The position numbers and the translations under genes are program-made. Below the pieces are notes generated by a model. That model was not told where the DNA came from and made no database searches. It worked only from the letters and a program-made list of their open reading frames with translations. Of a stretch of DNA of 64,000 bases, positions 1-15,547 are shown one piece after another. Origin of the DNA: a virus. Within the stretch, counting starts at the first letter, position 1, and each line of letters starts with the position of its first letter. The stretch covers positions 62,001-126,000 of the IMG/VR virus record IMGVR_UViG_3300027797_000012; one strand, given 5' to 3'.

Positions 1-1740
<1,740 letters not shown>

Positions 1741-1752
1741 GAGACCTAAGAT

Positions 1753-3894
1753 ATGAAACCATTATCCGGTCGCTTTTCAGTATCTGCAGTAACTGAAACT
1801 GCAGCAGGTGTCTACAGTGTCACAGGCACGTTTAACGACGAGTCAGGTCTATACGGCCCTGGTGATATTGCAATTGGCCAACGCCTATATATGTACGAGA
1901 ATAATGAAGGCGCAATTCGTTATGAAGTAACAGGCATCACCAGCGTTGCGTCTAACCCTGTATCAATATCTGTTACCTGGGACGCTGCTGGAGACGCAAT
2001 CGAGGTGCCTGGAAGCACTGGTGTTCTTGTAGCTGTCACAGACAGTCTTACTCTGCCAGAGCACCCGTCGTTTAGTCAGCAGAATTTTGATGAGTCTTTA
2101 GCCGCAGGAATTATCGCGGAGACGTACCGCGAGCAGTTAGACTCGCTGACAAGTGGAAACACAGGAGCGCTTGGCGATTATGTTCCACTTACGCAAAAAG
2201 GAGCTAGCAACGGCGTAGCCGAGCTTGATGTAAATGCAAAGATCAAGGTAGCTCAACTTCCTGGTCTTGCGATAACTAATACGTACGCGGCTGCAAATCA
2301 AACTGCTATGCTTCAACTTGCAGTTGAGGTTGGAGATCTTGCTCTTCGCTCAGACGTAACAAAGACATTTGTTTTTGCAGTAGACGCATTAAGCGTAACA
2401 ACTAAAGCACTTACGTCTAACGTAGCAACAATTACTACCAGCAGTTCTCACGGGCTGTCTGTAAATGACACTGTTGTTATATCGGGTATTGACGCGGTGT
2501 TCAACGGCACATACACTGTTGCAAGTGTCCCTAGCGAAACAACATTTACATACGAAAAAACAAACACTAACGTAGCTTCAACTGCAGTTAGCCCGAATGG
2601 CTCATTAGTAAGCATTCATAACTGGCTAGAGCTTCTTAGCCCAAGTACATTAGGAGCAACCGGAGCAACCGGAGCAAATGGCGCTACAGGTGCGAATGGC
2701 GCAACCGGTGCGAATGGCGCTACAGGTGCAACCGGAGCAAGTTCAACTGTTGCAGGTAACACCGGTAACACCGGCGCACAAGGCGAAACTGGCGCAACCG
2801 GCGCAGTTGGCAACACAGGTGCGACCGGCGCAAATGGTAACACAGGCTTAACTGGTATCACAGGTGATACTGGTGCAGTTGGCTACACAGGTTACACTGG
2901 AGCAACAGGCGCGACTGGCTACACAGGTTACACTGGAGCAACAGGCGCGACTGGTAGCACAGGCGCACAAGGTAACACAGGTTTAACTGGTAACACAGGT
3001 GCAACTGGTGCAGTTCCTTTTACCTATCAAGGTCCATATAACTCTGCAAATGTGTATGTTCAAAATGACGCGGTAACTTATGGCGGCTCGCTATGGTTAC
3101 GCATTGTAGCTTATGCGCAGACAGACCCAGGCACAGATTACTCTTGGCAAGTTCTAGCTTCTAAAGGAGCAACAGGAGCTACCGGTGCAGGTGCGACTGG
3201 AGCAACAGGAGCGACTGGTCCTACTGGGACTTCAATAACAGCTTCTGACACCCAACCTACTGGAGCAATTAGTGAAGGCGCAGGCTGGTTTGATCCAGCA
3301 AGCGGAACTTTATATGTTTACTACGACGGCTTTTGGATAGAAGCGCTGAGCAGTACTAGCGTAGAGAATGGAGCAACAGGTGCAACAGGGGCGACTGGAC
3401 TTACAGGTAATACAGGAAGCACAGGAGCTAATGGCTCAACTGGAGCTAATGGCGATACCGGAGCTGTGGGAAACACTGGACCAACTGGTGCCAATGGATC
3501 TACAGGAGTAACTGGCCCGACGGGGTCAGCTTCTACCACAGGCTCGTGGACTGTTGCCACAGGCACTAACACCTACAATTTTGAAGTTCCAAGTGGCGGC
3601 ACGTACACCATGTGGGTCAAGGGAAATATACCTAATGGTATTCTAATTTGGAATGCTACAGTCAGTGTGACAAATACAAATGTCCCAGCAATAGGATATC
3701 AATATGCTTGGAACTATACGGGTGGTGGAAGTCCTATTTTACTAACTGCCATACCTAATCAGATTAAAGGAGTAGCAGGTACAATTAGTACAGACGCTAC
3801 ATACGCGGGTACAAGTAGTAATAGATTTGACTTTACAATTGCTAATACCAGCGGCGCATCGCAGACCATTTATTACGGGTATACTACTATTTAA
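1753..3894 (+). CDS. collagen-like tail fibre protein with carbohydrate-binding-like insert
   Basis: A 713-residue fibre, 12 bases after the previous gene and preceded by TTAGGAG. Order of parts: a beta-rich N-terminal domain (about 1-100); a segment with [14 protein letters not shown] (near 137) shared with the 7265-8932 protein; the [13 protein letters not shown] module (about 212-285); collagen triplets (about 300-420); a CBM5/12-like aromatic insert ([15 protein letters not shown] ... SLWLRI, about 425-465); more collagen; a [12 protein letters not shown] insert (near 520); and a C-terminal domain with the motif [10 protein letters not shown], which I recognise from fibre tips of other large phages. 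Likely a trimeric receptor-binding fibre. Threonine dominates the Y position of the triplets. Confidence 0.88.
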   Translation: MKPLSGRFSVSAVTETAAGVYSVTGTFNDESGLYGPGDIAIGQRLYMYENNEGAIRYEVTGITSVASNPVSISVTWDAAGDAIEVPGSTGVLVAVTDSLTLPEHPSFSQQNFDESLAAGIIAETYREQLDSLTSGNTGALGDYVPLTQKGASNGVAELDVNAKIKVAQLPGLAITNTYAAANQTAMLQLAVEVGDLALRSDVTKTFVFAVDALSVTTKALTSNVATITTSSSHGLSVNDTVVISGIDAVFNGTYTVASVPSETTFTYEKTNTNVASTAVSPNGSLVSIHNWLELLSPSTLGATGATGANGATGANGATGANGATGATGASSTVAGNTGNTGAQGETGATGAVGNTGATGANGNTGLTGITGDTGAVGYTGYTGATGATGYTGYTGATGATGSTGAQGNTGLTGNTGATGAVPFTYQGPYNSANVYVQNDAVTYGGSLWLRIVAYAQTDPGTDYSWQVLASKGATGATGAGATGATGATGPTGTSITASDTQPTGAISEGAGWFDPASGTLYVYYDGFWIEALSSTSVENGATGATGATGLTGNTGSTGANGSTGANGDTGAVGNTGPTGANGSTGVTGPTGSASTTGSWTVATGTNTYNFEVPSGGTYTMWVKGNIPNGILIWNATVSVTNTNVPAIGYQYAWNYTGGGSPILLTAIPNQIKGVAGTISTDATYAGTSSNRFDFTIANTSGASQTIYYGYTTI

Positions 3895-3921
3895 TAGCCA
3901 AGGCTATGAAGCAGCATAATT

Positions 3922-3950
3922 TAAGACACTAATAACATAAGACACTAATA
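3922..3950 (+). repeat. 13-bp direct repeat between fibre genes
   Basis: TAAGACACTAATA occurs at 3922-3934 and again at 3938-3950, three bases apart, in the 119-base gap before the third fibre gene. It lies upstream of a TATAAG sequence and of the strong RBS AAGAGGAG at 4001-4008. It could be an operator or a promoter element; function is unknown. Confidence 0.5.
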
Positions 3951-4001
3951 CGTAATAAGTATAAGATACATCCTGGATCCCAATCGCAAAACTATAGTTA
4001 A

Positions 4002-7136
<3,135 letters not shown>

Positions 7137-7158
7137 GGCTAAATACTTAGCAAGAAAG

Positions 7159-7191
7159 CTGCCCGTCTTCCTACGAAGGCGGGCAGTTTTT
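7159..7191 (+). terminator. rho-independent terminator after fibre gene
   Basis: A 12-bp stem (CTGCCCGTCTTC pairing with GAAGGCGGGCAG, one G-T wobble), a CTAC loop and a TTTTT tract. It sits 22 bases after the 4014-7136 stop and ends that transcription unit. Confidence 0.9.
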
Positions 7192-7220
7192 GCTAGACAA
7201 TTAAGTAAAAAGCTGAATTT

Positions 7221-7231
7221 TATAGTATAGT
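7221..7231 (+). promoter_or_regulatory. candidate -10 element for the downstream fibre operon
   Basis: Two overlapping TATAGT hexamers lie 30-40 bases after the terminator and upstream of GAGAGAG (RBS) and the ATG at 7265. A transcription start is expected here because the terminator closes the previous unit. No clear -35 box is visible. Confidence 0.35.
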
Positions 7232-7245
7232 ATGCCTATACATTA

Positions 7246-8932
<1,687 letters not shown>

Positions 8933-8951
8933 GCAAAAGAAAAGGATAACC

Positions 8952-9287
8952 ATGGCAACATACGTTACAAAAGAACTAAAGGCTGTAACAGGGCTGACTA
9001 CTACCGCAGCGTCTTTGTACTCCGCGCCTGCGTCAACGACTACCCTAGTTAAGACTATCCTTCTTGCTAACTACACTGCAGTAGACAGGCTAGCGACTAT
9101 TCACGTAGTCCCAAGTGCTGGCTCTGTCGCAGGCGCAAACAAGGTATTTGGTGAGGTGCTAGTAGCAGCAAACACAACGACTACAATTGATACCGCCATA
9201 GTTATTCCTACAGGCGCTTCCATCCATGGGCTAGCATCTGCCAATAGCGCAATTAACATTCATATTTCAGGAGTAGAGATAGCCTAA
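8952..9287 (+). CDS. small beta-rich appendage protein
   Basis: A 111-residue protein preceded by AAAGGATAACC. It is Thr/Ala/Val rich with alternating hydrophobic strands and ends with IHISGVEIA; no signal peptide or membrane segment. I do not recognise a named family. Its stop codon overlaps the next start by one base (TAATG), so the two are translationally coupled. The position between fibre genes suggests a small fibre-associated or tip protein, but this is inference from context. Confidence 0.7.
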   Translation: MATYVTKELKAVTGLTTTAASLYSAPASTTTLVKTILLANYTAVDRLATIHVVPSAGSVAGANKVFGEVLVAANTTTTIDTAIVIPTGASIHGLASANSAINIHISGVEIA

Positions 9288-11491
9288 TGCCTGTCTCATC
9301 GTCATCACCTATCGTAGTCGGAACCCGCGTAGGCGGTCTTTTCGCGTACGGCGAAGGTAGTGACGGCAACGTAACAATATCTACAAACACATCTTTAACT
9401 AGAGATATGTATTACAACAACTTAACAATCAACTCTGGAATAAACCTAGACCCTGCCGGGTATCGCGTATTTGTGAAAAACACCCTTACCTTTGTTGATA
9501 ACACTTCAAGTATTGCGCGTCTTACAAATACAACTGCCGTAGGCACGGTAGGCGGCGGAGCAACAGCCGGTAACAATGCGGTGAACTCCCTGGGCGGTAA
9601 CAGCGGTGATAAGACAGCAGCGCAGATATCAAGTGGAAAAGAATTTTTTTACAACATCACTAACCTAATCTCTGGTCTATACGTTGATGCTATCTCAAGC
9701 ACTGTTGCCGCAGTCTCAGGCGGCGCGGGCGGATCAACCGGTGCGGCAGGAGAAACGGGCGCGGCAGGAACTGCTAACGCAGGAAGCGCGGGCAGTGCAG
9801 GTAGTCACCCGACTAATGCCAACTCAGTAGGAGTTGCAGGCGGTAGAGGCGAAAGTGGCACTCCAGGAACTGCTGGAACAGGCGGTGCAGGCGGCGCGGG
9901 AGGTGCGGGTGGACCTGGTGGCGGAGTAGTAATTGTTCTTGCAAAAACAATTGTGGGCGCAGGTAAAATTTTAGTAAACGGTGTCGCCGGCTCTTCGGGA
10001 TCTGCAGGATCTCCTGGTAACGCAGGTACTTCTGGTTCAGCGGGCGCGTCTGCGCCAACTCTCTTTGTCGCTTCCACTCCCGCGTCTTACAATGCTCCAA
10101 CAAGTCCGATAGCTTCTTACGCCACTCCTACTTATACTTACACGGCTGGTACAGGCGCAACTAACAATAACAATGCGCCGACATATGGATTTACAGCTGG
10201 CGGAGGCGCGACGAATAATAACAATGCGCCTACCTATGGATTTACTGGTGGCACTGGTGCAACTAATAATAACAATGCACCTACCTACGGATTTACTGCT
10301 GGCTCAGGCTCAACTGTAAACGCTGCTACTTATACTTACACCGCGGGTTCAGGCGCAACTACAAACCCTAACAACGCGCCAACGTATACGTACACTGCTG
10401 GCAATGCAAACCCTAACAACGCGCCGACATACGGATTTACTGCTGGCTCAGGCTCAACTGTAAACGCTGCTACTTATACTTACACCGCGGGTTCAGGCGC
10501 AACTACAAACCCTAACAACGCGCCAACATACACGTTTACCGCTGGCACTGCAAACCCTAACAATGCGCCAACATACACGTTTAGTCCTGGTACGACAGGA
10601 TATAACGCTCCGTCATCTACGATGGAAGGGCCTGGAAGTCCTCTAAATACATACAACTCAGTAGCACCAAAAACTAGAAAATACAACGCGCCTACTTACT
10701 CGTACTCTCCAGGTAACGTATTTTACAATGCGGGTAGCTTCACATATTCTGCTGGCACAGGCTCAACTAATAACGCAGCTAGCTACACATATTCTGCTGG
10801 CTCAGGCTCAACTACAAACCCTAACAACGCGCCAAAGTATACGTACACTGCTGGCAATGCAAACCCTAACAACGCGCCAAAGTATACATATACCGCTGGC
10901 TCAGGCTCAACTGTAAACGCTGCTACTTATACTTACACCGCGGGTTCAGGCGCAACTACAAACCCTAACAACGCGCCAAAGTATACATATACCGCTGGCA
11001 CTGCAAACCCTAACAACGCGCCAACGTATACGTTTACCGCTGGCACGTACGCTAGCACAAACCCTAACAACGCGCCAACGTATACGTTTACCGCTGGCAC
11101 GTACGCTAGCACAAACCCTAACAACGCACCGACATACTCATTTACCGCTGGAACTTTTGCAACCGCAAACCCTAACAACGCACCAACATACACGTTTACC
11201 GCTGGCTCAGCTTCAACCTTTAATTTCTCCGCGGGCACAGCGTCTACGTACAACGCCTCTGCTACGTTCCCTGGAGGCGCGGGTGGCGCAGGAGGAACAG
11301 CAACCGCTGGTGCAACAGGGGCTACCGGTGCAAGTGGCTTTGTAGGCGGTGGAGGCGTTCTTTTCATCATGTCTACAAGCGGTCTTCCTGTTGGGTTTAC
11401 AACGAGCGCGGCAGCAGGTGCAAGTGGCGCGGCTGGTTCAGCAGGCGCAGGTACAGTAGTTATCGTTAACCATGAAGTTATTGCAGCGTAG
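9287..11491 (+). CDS. repeat-rich appendage protein (Gly-rich and NAPTY repeats)
   Basis: A 734-residue protein coupled to the upstream gene. The N-terminal 75 residues (GSDGNVTISTN, TRDMYYNNLTI, GYRVFVKNTLTF) match the N-terminus of the following gene and look like the first turns of a right-handed beta-helix. Residues about 145-255 are Gly/Ala rich. Residues about 280-645 are degenerate repeats built on NNAPTYTFTAG plus linkers such as SGATTNP, many nearly identical at the DNA level. A second Gly/Ala-rich stretch ends the protein. It is poor in charge and Cys. A structural appendage, perhaps an adhesin-like fibre, is likely; no enzyme motif is seen. Confidence 0.78.
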   Translation: MPVSSSSPIVVGTRVGGLFAYGEGSDGNVTISTNTSLTRDMYYNNLTINSGINLDPAGYRVFVKNTLTFVDNTSSIARLTNTTAVGTVGGGATAGNNAVNSLGGNSGDKTAAQISSGKEFFYNITNLISGLYVDAISSTVAAVSGGAGGSTGAAGETGAAGTANAGSAGSAGSHPTNANSVGVAGGRGESGTPGTAGTGGAGGAGGAGGPGGGVVIVLAKTIVGAGKILVNGVAGSSGSAGSPGNAGTSGSAGASAPTLFVASTPASYNAPTSPIASYATPTYTYTAGTGATNNNNAPTYGFTAGGGATNNNNAPTYGFTGGTGATNNNNAPTYGFTAGSGSTVNAATYTYTAGSGATTNPNNAPTYTYTAGNANPNNAPTYGFTAGSGSTVNAATYTYTAGSGATTNPNNAPTYTFTAGTANPNNAPTYTFSPGTTGYNAPSSTMEGPGSPLNTYNSVAPKTRKYNAPTYSYSPGNVFYNAGSFTYSAGTGSTNNAASYTYSAGSGSTTNPNNAPKYTYTAGNANPNNAPKYTYTAGSGSTVNAATYTYTAGSGATTNPNNAPKYTYTAGTANPNNAPTYTFTAGTYASTNPNNAPTYTFTAGTYASTNPNNAPTYSFTAGTFATANPNNAPTYTFTAGSASTFNFSAGTASTYNASATFPGGAGGAGGTATAGATGATGASGFVGGGGVLFIMSTSGLPVGFTTSAAAGASGAAGSAGAGTVVIVNHEVIAA
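10130..11220 (+). repeat. tandem degenerate repeats encoding NNAPTYTFTAG units
   Basis: About twenty copies of a 27- to 48-base unit whose core reads aacaacgcgccaacatacac, varying at the Thr/Lys and Tyr/Phe codons and in linker length. Neighbouring copies are often identical, for example around 11010-11130, where a 66-base block repeats. The frame is kept throughout, so the copies vary protein length without breaking it. Confidence 0.85.
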
Positions 11492-11504
11492 AGAGTAGAA
11501 AACA

Positions 11505-12179
11505 ATGGGAAAATACGGAGTAACATCAATAGGAGCTTCTACAGCTACCTCCTCTTTTGCCGCCGTTCCCGATGAGATCTACGGCTCAGGGTATGACGGG
11601 AACGTAACCGTCTCTGCTAACACAACTCTTACACGCGATATGTACTACAACAACTTAACTGTCGCAGATGGAATTCATCTTAACACCGCAGGATATAAGG
11701 TATTTGTTAGAAACTCTTTATCCTTCTCTACTAGCTCTGGGAACCAAGCTACTACAAGCATAGGGTTAAAGAACGGGTCTTCAGCGGTAGGAACACTTTC
11801 TAGCGGAGGTCTTGGATCTGTAACTAACTCGCTAGGCGGGGCAAGCGCCAGCTACACTGTTACTGCACCTTCTCCAGCCGAGTACTTTTCTTTAGCGCGA
11901 AACGCAGTAACTGGGTATATCTTGTCTGCCTCTCAAACAACTCCTCTATTCTTAAGAGGAGGAGCTGGGAATAATACGCAGTATGGCGGAGGCGTTGTTA
12001 TCCTTTGTGCGCGTAGGATCTCGGGGTACGGCACTGTCTACGCAACTGGGTACTCTAGCGGCTCGTATGTTACGGGCGGAGGCGTTGTTATTCTCGTATC
12101 TCAGGCTGCAAAAACTGCTAGTCTTTCTTTAGATGTTTCAGGCTATGCAAGTGGCACGACTAAGGAGTTTATAGTATAA
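11505..12179 (+). CDS. beta-helix-like appendage protein, short paralogue
   Basis: A 224-residue protein, 13 bases after the previous gene. Its first half (GYDGNVTVSANTTLTRDMYY, GYKVFVRNSLSF) is clearly paralogous to the N-terminus of the 9287 protein but it lacks the Gly-rich and NAPTY repeats. The C-terminal half has GGGVVILCARRI and TGGGVVILVSQ, typical alternating strands of a beta-helix. It may assemble with its longer partner as part of the same appendage. Unrecognised family. The last codons (ATAGTATAA) overlap a perfect TATAAT for the next operon. Confidence 0.75.
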   Translation: MGKYGVTSIGASTATSSFAAVPDEIYGSGYDGNVTVSANTTLTRDMYYNNLTVADGIHLNTAGYKVFVRNSLSFSTSSGNQATTSIGLKNGSSAVGTLSSGGLGSVTNSLGGASASYTVTAPSPAEYFSLARNAVTGYILSASQTTPLFLRGGAGNNTQYGGGVVILCARRISGYGTVYATGYSSGSYVTGGGVVILVSQAAKTASLSLDVSGYASGTTKEFIV

Positions 12180-12180
12180 T
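12175..12180 (+). promoter_or_regulatory. candidate -10 box for the modification-gene operon
   Basis: TATAAT overlaps the stop codon of the upstream gene, 38 bases before the glycosyltransferase start. The -35 region (TGGCAC at 12152-12157) is a poor match. It would let the enzyme genes be transcribed separately from the fibres. Confidence 0.45.
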
Positions 12181-12184
12181 ATAT

Positions 12185-12204
12185 GTACTAGCACGCACTA
12201 GTAC
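12185..12204 (+). promoter_or_regulatory. inverted repeat next to the RBS of the glycosyltransferase
   Basis: GTACTAG (12185-12191) and CTAGTAC (12198-12204) form a perfect 7-bp inverted repeat with a 6-base loop, lying between the TATAAT and the RBS AAGGAG (12205-12210). It could be an operator or a 5' mRNA hairpin affecting translation. No T-tract follows, so it is not a terminator. Confidence 0.5.
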
Positions 12205-12218
12205 AAGGAGAACTATAG

Positions 12219-13448
12219 ATGTCGTACGGAATGATGAGAAATGCCGACAGGGCATTTACTAACGAAATGGAAAATGAATATAGATACGATTCTATATTTG
12301 ACACTAAAAAAGAAGCTAGAAATAGCAAAACTATATTTATTGCCATACCGTGCTACAGAGACGATGAACTTGTCCCAACCATTGAAAGCGCCCTATTAAA
12401 CGCTAAAAATCCTGAGCGCTTAGTTTTCGGCGTAGGGCTTATATATAAAGAAGAAGATGAAAAATACTGGGAAGTTTTTAAAGACAACAAACAAGTAAAG
12501 ATAAAGGCAAAAGAAGCTACTGCAAAGAACGTAGGACTTGGTAATCAAAGAGCGGATGCAAATGCGTTCTACAATAAAGAAGATTATTTCCTTCAGATAG
12601 ACTCCCACATGCGTTTTGATATGCATTGGGATGATTTGCTAATTCATCATTTAGAAAACATAAGAGCCCTTGGAGAAGAAAAACCACTTGTTACTGGTTA
12701 TCCTAGAGCGTACGCTCCTGATATCTACCCTTCAGTGGCTGAGCATTTTCCTTACTACAACCCTATGTCTAAGGAAATATATTTTAGACAACGAAGAGGC
12801 CACAATAACGTTCCCGTTTTTCGTGTAGGCCCAGGGCCAGCTCGATTCTTAAAGGACTACGGTTTTCCTCGCCATGGAGATAGAATTTTTACTATATTTG
12901 AGACGCTTGCCTTCTCGCAAACTCTCTCTCCTGCGCAGATATTTACTGATGGAGCGTACGTAACAGATGTGCCAGCAAATAGAAATATTAGATTTCTAGA
13001 AGAAGAGCAGTATTACTCTATTCTTTCATATATGAAGGGATACAATTTCTACGTTCCAAGGGTTACTGGTATTATGCATTACTACTCAGAAGCAGGCGGC
13101 TGGCAAAAGCTTATGGATAGACATCATCCAATTGAAGATTTCCCAGAAGACTACAATTACGAAGGGTATATCGGCGCTAAAGATGCAGGTGTAGAGATAT
13201 TTAATACACTTAAAAAAATAACAGGGACACCAAGATCGTTTTCTGACTACGAAAAGTTTGCGGGGGTAGATTACACTGCACGACGATTACTATCACCAGT
13301 TAATAAAATAATTCACAATAAAATAACAGAAGCAGTTAATTTTGCATCTGAAATTTACAGCTACTCAACTAATGACTACATAGACTGGATGTATGATGCA
13401 GAATACCTTTGGTATGATGACGTCAAAAATAATGAAAATCGTCAATAG
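12219..13448 (+). CDS. GlcNAc-family glycosyltransferase (PF11397-like)
   Basis: A 409-residue GT-A enzyme. It begins its catalytic domain at IFIAIPCYRDDE (about 39-50), has LQIDSHMRF with the DxH-type metal/sugar-binding motif D128-S-H130, and later EEEQYYSILSYMKGYNFYVP. These are the hallmarks of the PF11397 family, whose best-studied member is the Dictyostelium Skp1 hydroxyproline GlcNAc-transferase. No signal peptide or membrane segment, so cytoplasmic. It has a good RBS (AAGGAG) and heads an operon that also encodes a prolyl-hydroxylase-like enzyme. The donor and acceptor here are inferred: UDP-GlcNAc and a hydroxylated or Thr/Ser residue of the fibres, or alternatively a host surface glycan. 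Confidence 0.82.
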   Translation: MSYGMMRNADRAFTNEMENEYRYDSIFDTKKEARNSKTIFIAIPCYRDDELVPTIESALLNAKNPERLVFGVGLIYKEEDEKYWEVFKDNKQVKIKAKEATAKNVGLGNQRADANAFYNKEDYFLQIDSHMRFDMHWDDLLIHHLENIRALGEEKPLVTGYPRAYAPDIYPSVAEHFPYYNPMSKEIYFRQRRGHNNVPVFRVGPGPARFLKDYGFPRHGDRIFTIFETLAFSQTLSPAQIFTDGAYVTDVPANRNIRFLEEEQYYSILSYMKGYNFYVPRVTGIMHYYSEAGGWQKLMDRHHPIEDFPEDYNYEGYIGAKDAGVEIFNTLKKITGTPRSFSDYEKFAGVDYTARRLLSPVNKIIHNKITEAVNFASEIYSYSTNDYIDWMYDAEYLWYDDVKNNENRQ

Positions 13449-14148
13449 AAATTCTAATACTATAGAATTTATATGCGAAGACGCAGATCTTGACTACTTC
13501 TCTAAGCCTTTGCCTTCAAGCAAAAATATACCAGAGTGGTATAAAAAGTTAACTACGCATATAGACAATAAAAAAACGTATAGCGATGGTCATGCAAACT
13601 CTACTGTAAAAAAATGCATGCCTGTGTTTGATGCTATGACTTCAGGCTACTTAATAACGTTCCCCTGCGATGTAGTTGTTACACGAAATCCTGACGGCTC
13701 TCCAGCGTTTAGTTGGCCTATTCAGTTTAAGATGGTAAATCAACACAGCTACGAACAAGCGTCAACTTTAAAAGTGCCTTCTGAGTACGGTCCTGAGTTT
13801 TTAAAGTGGTCAAATCCTTGGATCATAAAAATGCCTAAAGGTTGGAGTGTTCTTTTTGTTCAGCCTATGCATAGAGATGACTTGCCTTTTAGCATACTTC
13901 CAGGAATAGTTGATGCTGACGGGTTTAAACTTTCTGTTCAATTTCCATTTTTATTAAGAAAAGATTTTGTAGGCGTTATCCCAGCTGGAACGCCTATGGC
14001 CCAAATTATACCGATAAAGCGTTCTGATTGGGTAGCAGAGTACTCTTCAATTGAAAGAAGAGAGAGTCAAAAAAATTTAGAACATCATTCTATATATCTA
14101 GAAAATAGGTATAAGAGAACTTTTTGGAACAAGAAAAACTATAAATGA
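13432..14148 (+). CDS. DUF6065-like protein, copy 1
   Basis: A 238-residue protein of unknown function. I chose the ATG at 13432 (MKIVNRNSN) over one at 13393 because the paralogue just downstream starts the same way (MKIKR) and the shorter form overlaps the previous gene by only 17 bases. Conserved blocks: IPEWYKKL, KKCMPVFDAMTSGYLI, WSVLFVQPMHRDDL, GIVDADGF and IPAGTPMAQIIPI. These recall a family found beside fibre and oxygenase genes in large phages, which I place provisionally in DUF6065. The AGTPMAQIIP stretch looks cupin-like. Soluble; role unknown. Confidence 0.65.
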   Translation: MKIVNRNSNTIEFICEDADLDYFSKPLPSSKNIPEWYKKLTTHIDNKKTYSDGHANSTVKKCMPVFDAMTSGYLITFPCDVVVTRNPDGSPAFSWPIQFKMVNQHSYEQASTLKVPSEYGPEFLKWSNPWIIKMPKGWSVLFVQPMHRDDLPFSILPGIVDADGFKLSVQFPFLLRKDFVGVIPAGTPMAQIIPIKRSDWVAEYSSIERRESQKNLEHHSIYLENRYKRTFWNKKNYK

Positions 14149-14876
14149 AAATAAAAAGGCTAACTATAAGTGTAGACAACTACGCTCAACATTTAGGAGA
14201 CTCTCATTTTCTCAATGAGTATCATCCAACTCCTGCTGAAGAAAATCTTCCTGACTGGTTCAAAAAACTAGAAAACGGCGCTCAACCAAGAACTGCAAAA
14301 ACTTGTAGAGGTCTGTACGATGTAATGACAGTTGGTTACATGGTAGTCTGGCCTTTTGATGTAACAATAACCAAAGATGAAAATGGAAAACTTTTTATAA
14401 AGAAAACGCGTGATGACGATAGAGGCTCTTTATGGCATCCGCATCCGCAATTCCAACTTGGGATGTATCCAGATGCAAATCTATCTGCGCAAAAACATGG
14501 TATTGATAAGGTAGGTTTACCTTACAAAGTAAAGACTCCAAAAGGCACAAGTATCATGATGGTCCAACCAGCGTATAGACCAGACTTAAAAACACAGGTT
14601 ATGCCGGGCATTATAGATACTGATAAATTCTATACTCCATTAAATGTTCTTTACACTATTAAAGATACTGATAGAGATATACATATCTCAGCTGGAACGC
14701 CGCTAGCGCAGATAATTCCATTTCTTCGCACGGAGTGGGAGATAGAGTACAATGCGGTAGATGAAAAGTTAGACCGAATTACCCAAGAAAATACAGACCA
14801 TATAGACAGATACTACCAAAAAAAGCTATGGACTAGAAAATTCTACAAAAGAAAAGTAAAGGACGAAAGAAAATGA
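14145..14876 (+). CDS. DUF6065-like protein, copy 2
   Basis: A 243-residue paralogue of the previous gene, sharing LPDWFKKLE, AKTCRGLYDVMTVGYMV, TSIMMVQPAYRPDL, GIIDTDKF and ISAGTPLAQIIPF in the same order. Its ATG overlaps the upstream stop (ATGA), and its own stop overlaps the next start the same way, so the pair and the oxygenase are translated as one coupled unit. The tandem pair suggests a heterodimer or two related substrates. No function is known to me for the family. Confidence 0.65.
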   Translation: MKIKRLTISVDNYAQHLGDSHFLNEYHPTPAEENLPDWFKKLENGAQPRTAKTCRGLYDVMTVGYMVVWPFDVTITKDENGKLFIKKTRDDDRGSLWHPHPQFQLGMYPDANLSAQKHGIDKVGLPYKVKTPKGTSIMMVQPAYRPDLKTQVMPGIIDTDKFYTPLNVLYTIKDTDRDIHISAGTPLAQIIPFLRTEWEIEYNAVDEKLDRITQENTDHIDRYYQKKLWTRKFYKRKVKDERK

Positions 14877-15478
14877 ATTACACACAACTTGCAGTAGGTG
14901 TTTATCAGTACGACTTTCCAGAAGATCTAGCGAAAAATCTTGTTGAAGTTGCTAGACAGGCAAATGACGCAGTCTGGAAAAAAAGTGGCATAGGTTCTGA
15001 TCAAAACTTGGATCAAGACTACAGAACTAGTCGAGGACTAGAAATGAGATCGGTGTTTCCTTTCTGGGACGATGAAGTGCGCAAATACACAGTTCCAGCA
15101 ATAAATCATTACTCTTCTGATTTTGAAGCTTCTATCTCTCAAGATGAAGGCTTTAATATGCTTCACTACAAAGTAACAAATAAATACGACTACCACTCTG
15201 ACTCAGACTGGACAACTTACCGAACCGTGTCAATTTTAGTCTACCTAAACCCTTCAGAATACGAAGGTGGAGAGACGCATTTTAAGAAGTTTGATATAAA
15301 GGTTAAACCAGAAAAACCAGCTATTGTAGTTTTTCCTTCTAATCACGCCTACCTGCATGCCTCCTTGCCAGTGACAGAAGGCGAAAAGTATATTCTTGTA
15401 AGCTGGATGAATGACATGCCGACTGGTTTCACGCCGTCTATAATGCACGCGCTTGCAGGCTTAACAGGGCGACTTTAA
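14873..15478 (+). CDS. 2OG-Fe(II) oxygenase, prolyl-4-hydroxylase-like
   Basis: A 201-residue single-domain dioxygenase. The iron triad reads H108-S-D110 (YDYHSDSDW) and H162 (YLHASLPV); K172 (GEKYILVSW) is placed to bind the 2-oxoglutarate carboxylate. The block YLNPSEYEGGETHF is typical of the P4H/phytanoyl-type family that uses O2, Fe(II) and 2-oxoglutarate to hydroxylate proline in proteins. No signal peptide, so cytoplasmic. Its start overlaps the upstream stop (ATGA). Neighbours are collagen-like fibres, a hydroxyproline-GlcNAc-transferase-like enzyme and a proline-repeat protein, which suggests a fibre or repeat-protein substrate. Proline in the usual P4H position (Y) of these collagens is rare, so the exact target is open. 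Confidence 0.83.
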   Translation: MNYTQLAVGVYQYDFPEDLAKNLVEVARQANDAVWKKSGIGSDQNLDQDYRTSRGLEMRSVFPFWDDEVRKYTVPAINHYSSDFEASISQDEGFNMLHYKVTNKYDYHSDSDWTTYRTVSILVYLNPSEYEGGETHFKKFDIKVKPEKPAIVVFPSNHAYLHASLPVTEGEKYILVSWMNDMPTGFTPSIMHALAGLTGRL

Positions 15479-15547
15479 AGCTCATAAGTAGACTTTGTTG
15501 ACTAGTGATATAGTTACCTTACGCACGTATCAAGTATTAGGAGAATC

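Noticed and set aside
13393-13431. Longer start (ATG at 13393) for the first DUF6065-like gene
   Set aside because: It would overlap the upstream gene by 56 bases and add residues with no counterpart in the paralogue.
14873-15478. TET/JBP-type dioxygenase oxidising 5-methylcytosine in DNA
   Set aside because: The motif layout (HSD, YLNPSEYEGGET, LHASLPV, GEKY) is that of protein P4H-type enzymes, so it does not provide the oxidation step of a 5mC-based hypermodification pathway.
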